From the NCBI RefSeq assembly GCF_013004375.1, contig NZ_JABERI010000041.1:124001-188000 (forward strand): a stretch of DNA of 64,000 nucleotides. The letters run 5' to 3'. This stretch comes from Acinetobacter terrae (GTDB lineage: Bacteria; Pseudomonadota; Gammaproteobacteria; Pseudomonadales; Moraxellaceae). The position numbers were made by a program, and so were the translations under genes. The notes under the pieces are model-generated. The model did no database searches and was not told where the DNA came from. It worked only from the letters and a program-made list of their open reading frames with translations. Below, piece by piece: positions 18,508-27,506 of the stretch (its first letter is position 1; the number at the start of each line of letters is the position of its first letter).

Positions 18508-18559
18508 AATCATTTTTAATTACTTTTATAACCATTTTTATAGAAAATCATAAGACAAA

Positions 18560-18586
18560 TTAGCCCACTAAAAAGTGGGCTAATTT
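18560..18586. terminator. Terminator after the UspA gene (bidirectional)
   Basis: TTAGCCCACT / AGTGGGCTAA stem just past the uspA-like stop, flanked by A/T tracts on both sides. Confidence 0.65.
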
Positions 18587-18601
18587 ATTGCTCATCCAGA
18601 A

Positions 18602-19051
18602 TTATTTTGTGTGTTTTACCACGAGTACCGGTACATGGCTTGAGGTCAAAATCTCTTGTGCCATACTGCCGAGAAAAGCTTTTTTTAAACCGGTACGCCC
18701 ATGAGAACCGACGACGATTAAATCAACATTTAATTCATCAGCGAGTTTGGTGATGGCTTCACTTGGGGATTGACCACTGAGAAGTTTTGTATGGGTTTCA
18801 ATACCTAGATTGGTAAATTTCAGTCCTAACTCAGCCAAAATGTTTTTAGCATGAGCTTTTGCTTCCATATAATAATCCGTTATTCCAGGTACACTTTTAT
18901 AAAAACTGACACTGGTTAAAGGATCTATCACGACAACGCTCGCTATGGTTACTTTACTGCCTAATGCTTTGGCTAAAAGAATGGTCTGATCAGCTGCAGC
19001 AATGGCAATAGGGGAATCATCAACAGCCAGTAATATGTGTTGGTAACCCAT
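18602..19051 (-). CDS. Universal stress protein, UspA family
   Basis: Small cytoplasmic stress protein of 149 residues. The N-terminal strand ILLAVDDSPIAIAAA and the C-terminal ATP-binding loop GSHGRTGLKKAFLGSMAQEIL (G-x2-G-x9-G-S type) are present, so it belongs to the ATP-binding group. The ribosome site GAGGAA lies before ATG 19051. Single gene, convergent to the purine operon, and not evidently part of the purine or guanidine blocks. Confidence 0.92.
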   Translation of the reverse strand: MGYQHILLAVDDSPIAIAAADQTILLAKALGSKVTIASVVVIDPLTSVSFYKSVPGITDYYMEAKAHAKNILAELGLKFTNLGIETHTKLLSGQSPSEAITKLADELNVDLIVVGSHGRTGLKKAFLGSMAQEILTSSHVPVLVVKHTK

Positions 19052-19201
19052 GATACGTTCCTCTTGTTTCAGGATTCTTTATCAATTCAAAATCTACCCA
19101 AAGATTAACATAGCTAGAGTACAGTGATAAAAAAGGATAAAAATACATCTTTTAGTTCTGTTATCTTGCGAAAGCATTTAGGAGAATACTTTAAATACTG
19201 A

Positions 19202-19591
19202 TCAATCCGCCCAGATAGACGTAGATAAGAAATATTTCAAAGATTTTTTTAAATCGTCACAACTATCAAAACTATGGGTTACTTCTTTGAAAGCAGAATG
19301 ATATTCACGTTTATAGGGTTTACCGGTTAATGTTTCTCCATGCGTATTTTCATAATCATAAATTGCAGTCCTAAGATATATTTCTAATATTTTTTTATGT
19401 TCGGGAGAGGCACAGTTTTTTTGAACTATTTCATCAGTAGACTGACAATCAAGTTTGACGTGGCGATAAAATTCACTCGAGTTTTGATAAATATTATTTA
19501 ATGCTTTTGATTCACTTGTTGATAAGCATTGTGCTGCATGAGCAAAATTACAAGTCAAAGCCATATAAACAACGAGCAAATGGAATTTCAT
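19202..19591 (-). CDS. Secreted small protein of unknown function
   Basis: 129 residues with a Sec signal peptide (MKFHLLVVYMALTCNFAHAA, cleavage at AHA-AQ). The mature part is hydrophilic with four Cys, which may form two disulfides in the periplasm, and has a helical LprI-like look (CLSTSESKALNNIY). I do not recognise it firmly. It is alone between uspA and the guanidine locus; the spacer upstream carries the divergent sigma-54/riboswitch leader. Confidence 0.55.
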   Translation of the reverse strand: MKFHLLVVYMALTCNFAHAAQCLSTSESKALNNIYQNSSEFYRHVKLDCQSTDEIVQKNCASPEHKKILEIYLRTAIYDYENTHGETLTGKPYKREYHSAFKEVTHSFDSCDDLKKSLKYFLSTSIWAD

Positions 19592-19877
19592 TTTTTTATT
19601 CCTTATTATTTTTTTAATGATCTAACCATACAGTCAAAATTTACACAACTACAACATTACAAAATCAGACGAATCGAAATTTTGTTCAAACCGATATAGG
19701 GGGAAAATAATCATAAATATTATCAATAGCCCCCTAAAAACCAAGAATATAAAAAGTATTAAGCCTTATAAACTCTAGAAATTGACTAATCATGGTGCAT
19801 TCATTTTAACAACTATCTTAAATGCATCATTTTTGAAGCAAAATAGTGTGACTAAAACAAAAAATCGTATTACTAAA

Positions 19878-19895
19878 TTGGCACAGCCTTTGCTT
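19878..19895 (+). promoter_or_regulatory. Sigma-54 promoter for the guanidine operon
   Basis: TTGGCACAGCCTTTGCTT is a near-perfect -24/-12 element: GG at 19880-19881, GC at 19892-19893, N10. The expected start of transcription, about 12 bases past the GC, is near 19905, exactly where the riboswitch aptamer begins. Confidence 0.75.
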
Positions 19896-19904
19896 TATGT
19901 ATGA

Positions 19905-20025
19905 CATGAAAAAAGTGATCTAGGGTTCCGGTACATTTTCAAAATCTAGAAAATGCTATGTCTGAGACCGAGAGTTCACGGTTCGCAAGAACTACACGGA
20001 GGGATAAAAGCCCGGGAGGTCATGC
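19905..20025 (+). promoter_or_regulatory. Guanidine-I (ykkC) riboswitch
   Basis: The conserved aptamer segments appear in order: CTAGGGTTCCG (19920-19930), a variable hairpin, ACCGAGAG (19967-19974), a hairpin closed by GTTC/GAAC, and ACACGGAGGGATAAAAGCCC followed by GGGAGG (19994-20019). This is the consensus of the ykkC class 1 RNA, which binds free guanidinium and turns on downstream genes. The 3' end lies 14 bases before the ribosome site of the first gene, and no terminator stem is obvious, so control of translation start is likely. A weak P1 pairing ATGAC/GTCAT can be drawn. Confidence 0.93.
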
Positions 20026-20048
20026 CAACAACCGAAGAGGTAACCGCA

Positions 20049-20789
20049 ATGGGCTTAAGCAACTATCATAATAATCAAACACTCTGGACTGAAGTTTTGC
20101 CGGGAGGGCATCATTGGTCGGGACGCATTCAAAAAGGTGCTGTGCTGCAGTTTAAAGCACTTGGTGCAAATGCCAATGTATCGCTGTTCTGTGTCAATGC
20201 TGATGACAAGCTTGAACGCTTTAACATGCCAGATAGCCTAAAAGGTCAACACACTACATTTTTAAGCACTGGCAATGTGCTGTATTCAGACTTGGGGCGT
20301 GTCATAGCGTCTATTGTCACTGATGATCATGGTTGGAATGACACACTTTGCGGTGCAAGTCGTGCCGAACAAATTGAAAAACAATTTGGGACACGTACAT
20401 TTCAAGATGCCCGCAATGAGATGTACCAAAGCGGTGTGGATGGTTTATTGGTGGAAATGGCGAAATTTTCCTTAGGTCAAACCGATCTCAGTGCCACCGT
20501 GAATCTTTTCTCTAAAGTTGCCCCAGATGCTACAGGCAAACTGTCTTATGTAAGTGCAGATAACAGTGATCAAATCGTAGAACTGCGTTTTGAAATGGAC
20601 TGTCTGGTGTTCCTGTCAGCCGCGCCACATGGTTTAGATTCAAGTACGAGCTATAGTCCTGCAGATATTCAATTGTCTTTATTCAAAGCCAATCCCTTAA
20701 GTGAAAGCGATATTTGTCGTGATGCCTGTCCGCAAAATCAGCGTGCATTTGCGAACAATGCTCGTTACTACGCCCTAAGCAGCATCTAA
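20049..20789 (+). CDS. Carboxyguanidine deiminase subunit candidate (UAAP1, DUF1989)
   Basis: First protein-coding gene after the riboswitch, 246 residues, of the urea-carboxylase-associated DUF1989 family. Such proteins (CgdA/CgdB) jointly deiminate carboxyguanidine to allophanate. The frame is open from 19953, but that part is the riboswitch itself; ATG 20049 has the ribosome site GAAGAGG eight bases before it. The region HGWNDTLCGASRAEQ retains only one Cys where the sister subunit has several Cys/His, so this may be the non-catalytic or structural half. It is followed after 16 bases by the partner gene. Confidence 0.85.
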   Translation: MGLSNYHNNQTLWTEVLPGGHHWSGRIQKGAVLQFKALGANANVSLFCVNADDKLERFNMPDSLKGQHTTFLSTGNVLYSDLGRVIASIVTDDHGWNDTLCGASRAEQIEKQFGTRTFQDARNEMYQSGVDGLLVEMAKFSLGQTDLSATVNLFSKVAPDATGKLSYVSADNSDQIVELRFEMDCLVFLSAAPHGLDSSTSYSPADIQLSLFKANPLSESDICRDACPQNQRAFANNARYYALSSI

Positions 20790-20805
20790 GATCAGGAGAA
20801 GCATC

Positions 20806-21459
20806 ATGACAGTTTTACAATCATTCGAAAAAACAGTGCTCAGTGAAGTTTGTCCTGCTGGTGAAGCATGGATGTGCGAAGTCAAAAAAGGCCAGTATTT
20901 CCGCATTATTGACTTAGAAGGTAACCAAGCCGTAGATACCTTATTCATATCGGCAGAAAATCCGTCCGAGCGTTATAGCGCAACCGATACTTTGGCGATT
21001 AACCAATATATTTATCTAGAAAAAGGCACCACTTTATACAGCAACCTTGGTCGTCCGATGGCCATCATTCATGATGATAATTGCGGTCGCCATGACACTT
21101 TAGGCGGTGCATGTTCATGTGAAAGCAATACCGTACGTTATGCACATGAAACCTATCCGATGCACAGCTGCCGTAATAACTTTATGTATGCGCTCGCAAA
21201 GCATCCGATTGCGCAAAAACATGGCTTAAACGTGCGTCATATTGGACCGAACATTAATTTCTTTATGAATGTACCGGTGACGGCAGAAGGTGCGCTTAAA
21301 TTTGACGATGGTATTTCCGCACCGGGTAAATATGTCGAAATTCAAGCAGAAATGGATTTGATCGTGCTGATCTCAAACTGTCCACAACTGAATAACCCAT
21401 GTAATGCCTACAACCCGACGCAAATCCAATTGGTGGTTCGTGAAGGCGAGGAAGCCTAA
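20806..21459 (+). CDS. Carboxyguanidine deiminase subunit candidate (UAAP2, DUF1989)
   Basis: 217-residue DUF1989 protein and partner of the preceding gene. Likely metal or catalytic residues cluster in GRHDTLGGACSCESN and in HETYPMHSCRNNF (residues about 100-125). The family turn DLEGNQAVDTLF near the N-terminus is typical. In the guanidine carboxylase pathway the two subunits form a heteromeric deiminase that makes allophanate and ammonia. Good ribosome site AGGAGAAG before ATG 20806; it ends one base before the carboxylase ATG. Confidence 0.88.
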   Translation: MTVLQSFEKTVLSEVCPAGEAWMCEVKKGQYFRIIDLEGNQAVDTLFISAENPSERYSATDTLAINQYIYLEKGTTLYSNLGRPMAIIHDDNCGRHDTLGGACSCESNTVRYAHETYPMHSCRNNFMYALAKHPIAQKHGLNVRHIGPNINFFMNVPVTAEGALKFDDGISAPGKYVEIQAEMDLIVLISNCPQLNNPCNAYNPTQIQLVVREGEEA

Positions 21460-21460
21460 A

Positions 21461-24400
21461 ATGAAAAATAATAATATGCCTAAATTGACTAAAGTTTTAA
21501 TTGCCAACCGCGGTGCCATCGCTTGCCGTGTCATTCGTAGTTTAAAAAAACTGGGCATTCAATCCGTTGCCGTTTATTCCGAAGCCGATCGTGATTCACT
21601 ACATGTCACTTTAGCGGATGAAGCCGTTTACATTGGTGATGCTCCTGCCAGCCAAAGCTATTTAAATGTCAATAAAATTTTAGAAGTGGCAAAACAGACC
21701 GGTGCACAGGCGATTCATCCGGGCTATGGCTTCCTCTCTGAAAATGCTGAATTTTGTGACTTGTGTGAAGCTGCAGGCATTGCCTTTATTGGCCCAACTT
21801 CACAGCAAATGCGTGAGTTCGGTTTAAAACATACCGCGCGTGAACTGGCGATTCAGGCGAATGTGCCATTACTTCCGGGCAGTCAGTTATTAGCAGATGA
21901 AGCTGAAGCGTTAACGGAAGCTGCGCGTATTGGCTATCCGCTGATGCTGAAAAGTACCGCAGGCGGTGGTGGTATTGGCATGCGTCTGGTCTGGAATGAA
22001 ACCGAACTGAAAGATGCCTATGTCACTGTATCTTATTTAGCCCAAGCCAATTTTAAAGATGCCGGTTTGTATTTAGAAAAATTCGTACAAAACGCACGTC
22101 ATATTGAAGTGCAAATTTTTGGTGATGGTCAAGGGCAAGTCTTGGCACTGGGTGAACGTGATTGTTCGGTACAACGCCGTAACCAAAAGGTGATTGAGGA
22201 AACCCCGGCACCGCACCTGAATGATACGCAACGTGATTATCTACAGTCCGTGGCTATTCAATTGATGCAATCGGTGAATTACCGTTCGGCAGGGACAGTT
22301 GAATTCGTGATGGACACCGACACACAGGAATTCTATTTCCTGGAAGTAAACACCCGTCTGCAAGTCGAACACGGCGTGACGGAGCAAGTCTTTGGGGTGG
22401 ACTTGGTGGAATGGATGGTGAAGTTGGCAGCAGGCACGTGGACTGCACCAACAGCACAATTGGAATCAAAAAGTCATTCAATTCAAGTCCGTTTATATGC
22501 CGAAGACCCGATTAAGAACTTCCAGCCGAGCGCAGGTTTACTAACTTTTGTTGAGTTTGATAAGAATGCACGTAATGAAACATGGGTTGAAACCGGCTCC
22601 AATGTGTCATCTTTCTATGACCCGATGATTGCCAAAATCATTGTGACAAGCGAGACCCGTGAATCTGCAATTCAAGCCATGACAGATACTTTGGCGAAAA
22701 CTCAAGTTGCGGGCATCGAAACCAATCTTGAATATCTGCAAAACATTATTGCCGGTGAAGTATTTAAAGCCGGTACACAGACCACACGTTTTTTAAATAC
22801 CTTTGAATGGAAAACCCAAAAGATTGAAGTCTTGCAAGCCGGCATTCAAACCGCTGTGCAAGATGTCACCGGACGACTTGGTTATTGGAATGTCGGTGTA
22901 CCGCCATCGGGTGCGATTGATCCGTTATCGTTAAATGTGGCGAATCAACTTTTAGGCAATGAACCCAATACCGCAGGTCTGGAATGTACGCTACAAGGCC
23001 CAAGTCTGAAATTCCACTGTGATAGTCAAATTGTCATTACCGGTGGTGATATGCCATCGACTTTGGATGGTGTAGCGGTTGCCATGTGGCAAACCATCAA
23101 CATCAAAAAAGGGCAGGTTTTAAAATGTGGCAAAGTCACCACCGGTTGCCGTAGTTATATCGGCATTAAAGGCGGTCTGAATGTACCTGAATACTTAGGC
23201 TCTAAAGCGACTTTCACTTTAGGTCAATTTGGTGGGCATGCAGGGCGTAACTTACTGATTGGCGATATGTTGCCGATCACAGCATATAGTTCAATTGAAA
23301 CAGTCGCTTTAGCGGAAAATCAAGTTCCGGCCTTCTCCCATGATTGGGAAATTGCGGTGATGTATGGCCCGCATGGTGCGCCGGATTTCTTCACCAAGCG
23401 TGACATTGATACTTTTTTTACCAACACCTTTGAGATTCACTTTAACTCAAGCCGTACCGGTATCCGTCTAATTGGGCCAAAACCGGAATGGGCCCGTGAA
23501 GACGGCGGTGAGGCAGGTTTGCATCCATCCAATATTCATGACAATGCCTATGCGATTGGTGCGATTGATTTCACTGGCGATATGCCGATTATCTTGGGTC
23601 CAGATGGTCCAAGTTTGGGTGGTTTCGTCTGTCCTGCGGTGGTGATCAATTCAGAACTTTGGAAACTCGGTCAATTGAAAGCCGGTGACAAAGTAAAATT
23701 TGTCCCTGTCAGCTATCACCAAGCCAAACTTTTAAATGAAAAATATCATGCGCAATTAGAAGCAAGCGATACGCAAGCTGTGGTATTTGATGAATCATTT
23801 TATCCTGAGCTATCAACACTGAAAAATGCCGTGCTTGATAGCTTAAAAGGTGAAAATGGTTTGCCTGATGTGGTGTATCGTCCTGCAGGCAACAACTATA
23901 TGTTGGTGGAATATGGCGAGTTGGTGCTTGATCTGAACTTACGCTTCCGTATTCATGCCCTCATGCAATGGGTTCAAAAGCAAAAAATTGCCGGCATCAT
24001 TGACCTGACACCGGGGATTCGTTCGCTACAAATCCATTTTGACTCATTAAAACTCGATCAACTGGATTTATTGCGCTTATTACAGGTCGCAGAAGCAGAA
24101 TTGCCTGATGTGACCGAAATGGAAGTGCCATCGCGTACCGTGTACTTGCCGCTGGCTTGGGAAGATTCACAAACTCAGTTGGCAACTGAGCGTTATGTGC
24201 AAACAGTACGAAGTGACGCGCCGTGGTGTCCGGACAATATCGAATTTATCCGCCGTATTAATGGTTTAGCATCTAAACAAGCCGTTAAAGATGTGGTTTT
24301 TGATGCCAATTATTTGGTGATGGGCTTGGGCGATGTGTATTTGGGTGCACCTGTGGCTACGCCACTTGATCCGCGGCAACGTTTAGTGACCACCAAATAT

Positions 24401-25087
24401 AATCCTGCACGGACATGGACACCGGAAAATGCCGTAGGTATTGGCGGTGCGTATATGTGTGTCTATGGCATGGAAGGTCCGGGGGGCTATCAATTTGTCG
24501 GACGTACTACGCAAATGTGGTCACGCTACCGTAAAAACCCGGACTTTGAACAAGGCATGCCTTGGCTGTTACGTTTCTTTGACCAAATCAAGTTTTATGA
24601 AGTGTCTGAAACTGAACTGATGCAGATGCGTGAGGACTTTAAAGCCGGTCGTTTAAAGCTACGCATTGAAGACGGTGTATTGAACCTGAAAGAATATAAT
24701 CAATTCTTAAAAGACAATAGCGATACCATTCACAGTTTTAAAGAAACCCAACAAGCCAATTTTGAAGCGGAGCGCCGTCGCTGGCATGAAGCAGGTTTGG
24801 CGGAGTATATGACTGAAAGCCTTGATGCTGTGGATGATGGCGAAGGCGTAGATATTCCTGAAGGTGGTTGTGCAGTGGAATCACATATGCCGGGTTCAAT
24901 CTGGAAAATTGAATGTGCATCGGGGGATATTGTTGAAGAAGGTGCAACTTTGGCAGTCATTGAAGCAATGAAGATTGAGATTCCAATTATTGCGCCTGAA
25001 CGTATGCGTGTAGATGCCATTACAATTGAAAAAGGGCAAACGGTGAAAACGGGGCAGGTGTTGTTTACGTTAGCGCCAGTGGCTTGA
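21461..25087 (+). CDS. Guanidine (urea) carboxylase, biotin-dependent
   Basis: A 1208-residue ATP- and biotin-dependent carboxylase of the urea carboxylase family. Domain order: ATP-grasp biotin carboxylase (about 1-455, with TAGGGGIGMRL and ERDCSVQRRNQK), an AHS2/KipA domain (from about 470, TGRLGYWNVGVPPSGAIDP), an AHS1/KipI domain (from about 810) and a C-terminal biotinyl domain with the biotin lysine 1171 in EAMKIE. Preceding DUF1989 genes and the guanidine-I riboswitch argue that its main substrate is guanidine, giving carboxyguanidine, not urea. GAGGAAG fits ATG 21461. Allophanate hydrolase is not directly next: a DUF262 gene intervenes. Confidence 0.9.
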   Translation: MKNNNMPKLTKVLIANRGAIACRVIRSLKKLGIQSVAVYSEADRDSLHVTLADEAVYIGDAPASQSYLNVNKILEVAKQTGAQAIHPGYGFLSENAEFCDLCEAAGIAFIGPTSQQMREFGLKHTARELAIQANVPLLPGSQLLADEAEALTEAARIGYPLMLKSTAGGGGIGMRLVWNETELKDAYVTVSYLAQANFKDAGLYLEKFVQNARHIEVQIFGDGQGQVLALGERDCSVQRRNQKVIEETPAPHLNDTQRDYLQSVAIQLMQSVNYRSAGTVEFVMDTDTQEFYFLEVNTRLQVEHGVTEQVFGVDLVEWMVKLAAGTWTAPTAQLESKSHSIQVRLYAEDPIKNFQPSAGLLTFVEFDKNARNETWVETGSNVSSFYDPMIAKIIVTSETRESAIQAMTDTLAKTQVAGIETNLEYLQNIIAGEVFKAGTQTTRFLNTFEWKTQKIEVLQAGIQTAVQDVTGRLGYWNVGVPPSGAIDPLSLNVANQLLGNEPNTAGLECTLQGPSLKFHCDSQIVITGGDMPSTLDGVAVAMWQTINIKKGQVLKCGKVTTGCRSYIGIKGGLNVPEYLGSKATFTLGQFGGHAGRNLLIGDMLPITAYSSIETVALAENQVPAFSHDWEIAVMYGPHGAPDFFTKRDIDTFFTNTFEIHFNSSRTGIRLIGPKPEWAREDGGEAGLHPSNIHDNAYAIGAIDFTGDMPIILGPDGPSLGGFVCPAVVINSELWKLGQLKAGDKVKFVPVSYHQAKLLNEKYHAQLEASDTQAVVFDESFYPELSTLKNAVLDSLKGENGLPDVVYRPAGNNYMLVEYGELVLDLNLRFRIHALMQWVQKQKIAGIIDLTPGIRSLQIHFDSLKLDQLDLLRLLQVAEAELPDVTEMEVPSRTVYLPLAWEDSQTQLATERYVQTVRSDAPWCPDNIEFIRRINGLASKQAVKDVVFDANYLVMGLGDVYLGAPVATPLDPRQRLVTTKYNPARTWTPENAVGIGGAYMCVYGMEGPGGYQFVGRTTQMWSRYRKNPDFEQGMPWLLRFFDQIKFYEVSETELMQMREDFKAGRLKLRIEDGVLNLKEYNQFLKDNSDTIHSFKETQQANFEAERRRWHEAGLAEYMTESLDAVDDGEGVDIPEGGCAVESHMPGSIWKIECASGDIVEEGATLAVIEAMKIEIPIIAPERMRVDAITIEKGQTVKTGQVLFTLAPVA

Positions 25088-25100
25088 TGAAATAGAAATA

Positions 25101-25128
25101 AAAAAGACCGCTTATGCGGTCTTTTTTT
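25101..25128. terminator. Terminator after guanidine carboxylase
   Basis: AAAAAGACCGC / GCGGTCTTTTTTTT stem, 14 bases after the stop. Its left arm contains one copy of a 12-base direct repeat seen again at 27007. Confidence 0.8.
25103..25114 (+). repeat. 12-base direct repeat, left copy
   Basis: AAAGACCGCTTA, inside the left arm of the terminator. The identical 12 bases occur at 27007-27018, on the other side of the DUF262 gene. Confidence 0.6.
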
Positions 25129-26918
25129 TATAAGCTGAAGTAATAATTTTTAATTTTATGTGCCATAAGTTTTCTTCGTTGCTCCAAGAATTCAAAATAA
25201 TTGTCTATAGTCATATGTTCAATTTCTTTAGGAATACAATGAGCCTTAAAATTATTTATTAATTCAATTTCATTTGTAATACCTGAGATCGCAATTTCAT
25301 TCGTTTTAATTTGATTTCGAATAATTGAGAAATATTCTTGAGGAGATTGTTTACCCACTTTAATATTAATATCCTGTTGCATATAGACATAATTAGCAAT
25401 CTGATTGTATTTGCTCCGGTCTAACCCTGCATTTTTTAGGTATTCTTTGGGGAAAAGATGATGAACATCACCTCGATGCTCGATCATATGACTAACAGTA
25501 ATGTCTTTGGATAAGAAACCTAGATCATGGTCTTTGACTTGTGATGCTAAAAATACGTGAAAATATGGACTGCTAGCAACTGAAGTATCTAAGCTTAATG
25601 GCAATGATGAATTCCAAAAAGCATCAGATAACTCACTTTCTTCTTTTTCTTTTAAATAAACATCGAATGACTTTTCTGAAATTTGTTTAATATCGTAATC
25701 AATCGTACTTTCAGGAGATGCAGAATAGCGTCCAGTTAAAATACTATAGACCAACCATCGTTTTACATATCTTTCAATTTTTACTGAATTAACTGCTAAG
25801 TCTTTTAACTTTAAATATAAAATATATGCAAAGTTAAGGGCATTCTGCGAACGTATAAGCTTAGGTGAAATGAAACCAGCAGATTTAACAATCATTAAGA
25901 ATCTTTTAAAATTCGTTTCATTTATATAATTTTGTACGCCTACTTTTAATTTTTTATAAGACTCTGTTGAAATGTCAGCTTCGAAAGTACGTGTTTCAAA
26001 ATTACGACCCGAGAGTAAGCTAACAAGATCGGAAAGACGCCCGCGATTAAACTGAGAAGTAAATGCTACTCGTAATAAATCGTTATAGCTCGGATCATAA
26101 AGATCCTCATTTTCTTTTTTCAACCATATCATTTTTTGATAATAGTCTGTATTGGCAAAATCAGAATCATAATCTTCGATATGTTTATAAAATTCAGGTG
26201 AAATTGCTAAATGACAGAAGTAATCAATTGCTTTACGTAATGTATTTCCATCATTTTCAGTGTCTGAAGCAATTTTACTCATTGCGAAGTCGGCCTGACT
26301 AAGTACTACACCTTTAGAGTTAATACGAATAAAAATTTCAGTAACAGTTTCAATATCAAGTTCAGGGGCTAATTCAATCATCCCAATAGGTTTTTTAGTA
26401 ATGCTGATTAAACGTGTAAAAGCATTTTCAATATGATCTTCATCGACATCAGGATTAAGTTTTAAGTATTCACGCACCAGTTTGATCAAACTAATTTGTC
26501 CGGAAAAAGCGTCATGAATATCTGCTAACCAAGTTTTATCTTTTAAAATTGCTGGGTTTTGTACTTCAAATTTTTCTTCAATAGGATTAAAGGCGATTTT
26601 AATTTTTACACGTTGATAGCTTTTATTAATAACGTATTGGCCTAGAATACCTGCTGTTAAGGCTGTAATACGCTGTTGTCCATCGATAAGTACTTTCTTA
26701 CCTTCGCTTAAAGTACCATCTTTCAGTTTTACGTTTGGATTTTTCCAAGCAATTACATAACCAATAGGAAAACCTTGATAAAGGCTATCCATCAAATCAC
26801 GTACTTTCGAGCTGTCCCAAACAAAGGGGCGTTGAATTTCAGGAATTGCAATTTCACCCGATGACACCCATGAAAGTATATTTTCAATTAGATATTGGTT
26901 AACTGTATATTTTTGCAT
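25128..26918 (-). CDS. DUF262 protein (GmrS/D-like, possible defence nuclease)
   Basis: 596-residue protein. The N-terminal ParB/Srx-like DUF262 domain shows IPEIQRPFVWDSSKV at about residues 25-40 and the DGQQRITALTAGILG nucleotide-binding loop near residue 75. The C-terminal part has an HRGDVHHLFPKEYL segment (HxxP-type, HNH-like) near residue 495, so both halves of a GmrSD-like enzyme are recognisable in one chain. Such proteins often restrict modified phage DNA, but a role is only inferred. ATG 26918 is preferred over the upstream start at 26942. It lies between two guanidine genes on the opposite strand, between 12-base repeats, suggesting insertion. Confidence 0.75.
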   Translation of the reverse strand: MQKYTVNQYLIENILSWVSSGEIAIPEIQRPFVWDSSKVRDLMDSLYQGFPIGYVIAWKNPNVKLKDGTLSEGKKVLIDGQQRITALTAGILGQYVINKSYQRVKIKIAFNPIEEKFEVQNPAILKDKTWLADIHDAFSGQISLIKLVREYLKLNPDVDEDHIENAFTRLISITKKPIGMIELAPELDIETVTEIFIRINSKGVVLSQADFAMSKIASDTENDGNTLRKAIDYFCHLAISPEFYKHIEDYDSDFANTDYYQKMIWLKKENEDLYDPSYNDLLRVAFTSQFNRGRLSDLVSLLSGRNFETRTFEADISTESYKKLKVGVQNYINETNFKRFLMIVKSAGFISPKLIRSQNALNFAYILYLKLKDLAVNSVKIERYVKRWLVYSILTGRYSASPESTIDYDIKQISEKSFDVYLKEKEESELSDAFWNSSLPLSLDTSVASSPYFHVFLASQVKDHDLGFLSKDITVSHMIEHRGDVHHLFPKEYLKNAGLDRSKYNQIANYVYMQQDINIKVGKQSPQEYFSIIRNQIKTNEIAISGITNEIELINNFKAHCIPKEIEHMTIDNYFEFLEQRRKLMAHKIKNYYFSL

Positions 26919-27006
26919 GAAAAATTCTTGAAATAAAGTCATAAAATTTGTGCAAAACTAGCACATATCAGTATAAAACTGAATATTTTTAATTAAATTG
27001 AAAGTA

Positions 27007-27018
27007 AAGACCGCTTAA
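27007..27018 (+). repeat. 12-base direct repeat, right copy
   Basis: AAAGACCGCTTA, identical to 25103-25114. Together the copies bracket the DUF262 gene and its promoter region. Confidence 0.6.
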
Positions 27019-27479
27019 GACTCTTATACCTCAAATGTTGATAAATTCAATAAAACAAACTAAGTGGCTCAGTTGACCTCTATAAAGTGAAATTGATATC
27101 GGCAGGCTACTGCTTGGTTTATCAAGTGCTTGATTCAAAAATTGTGTGATTGGTTCTAGATGTAGACCACCGAGATAGCATTTATAAGAATATGTAAAAA
27201 AAAGACCATCCTAAAAATGATTCTCATGAATGATGAGTAATACGTTCAATCTCACAAGTACACGTCACATAATCATCAATCTTATATAAAGTCGGTATTT
27301 AAAGAGAAAGCTGACTGAACAACTCAGCCACACTTTGATGCACACCCGAACCCCAATGGTGCAATATGGTACATTTTTTAAGCATATTTGAAGTGGGTAA
27401 ATTACCCTCGTATTGTCTCACTAGGCTTTGGTGGGGCTTTTTATATGCCATTGCGACTTAATGCACTTAATTTTAGATT
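27019..27479. other. Gene-free spacer with a decayed terminator/promoter unit
   Basis: No open frame with a ribosome site was found. At 27432-27446 GTGGGGCTTTTTATATGCC repeats, with changes, the 3' arm of the terminator at 27650-27684, and is followed like it by a sigma-54 element. TGCAC and GGTGCA arms near 27366-27391 could be enhancer half-sites but their spacing (25 bases overall) does not fit the usual 17-base NtrC site. Confidence 0.4.
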
Positions 27480-27497
27480 TTGGCACGCTTTCTGCTT
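27480..27497 (+). promoter_or_regulatory. Sigma-54 promoter, upstream copy
   Basis: TTGGCACGCTTTCTGCTT: GG at 27482-27483, GC at 27494-27495, N10. The 15-base core TGGCACGCTTTCTGC is identical to the second copy at 27729. Confidence 0.7.
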
Positions 27498-27506
27498 TTA
27501 TTTATA

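Noticed and set aside
19953..20048. Upstream extension of the first DUF1989 frame (ATG 19953 or 20022)
   Set aside because: This stretch is the riboswitch aptamer; ATG 20022 leaves only two bases after GGAGG, while 20049 has a properly spaced site.
21461..25087. Plain annotation as urea carboxylase
   Set aside because: The guanidine-I riboswitch and the two DUF1989 genes point to guanidine as main substrate; urea activity is kept only as a possibility.
27366..27391. NtrC-type palindrome TGCAC...GTGCA
   Set aside because: The arms are 25 bases end to end instead of the usual 17, so it does not fit the consensus.
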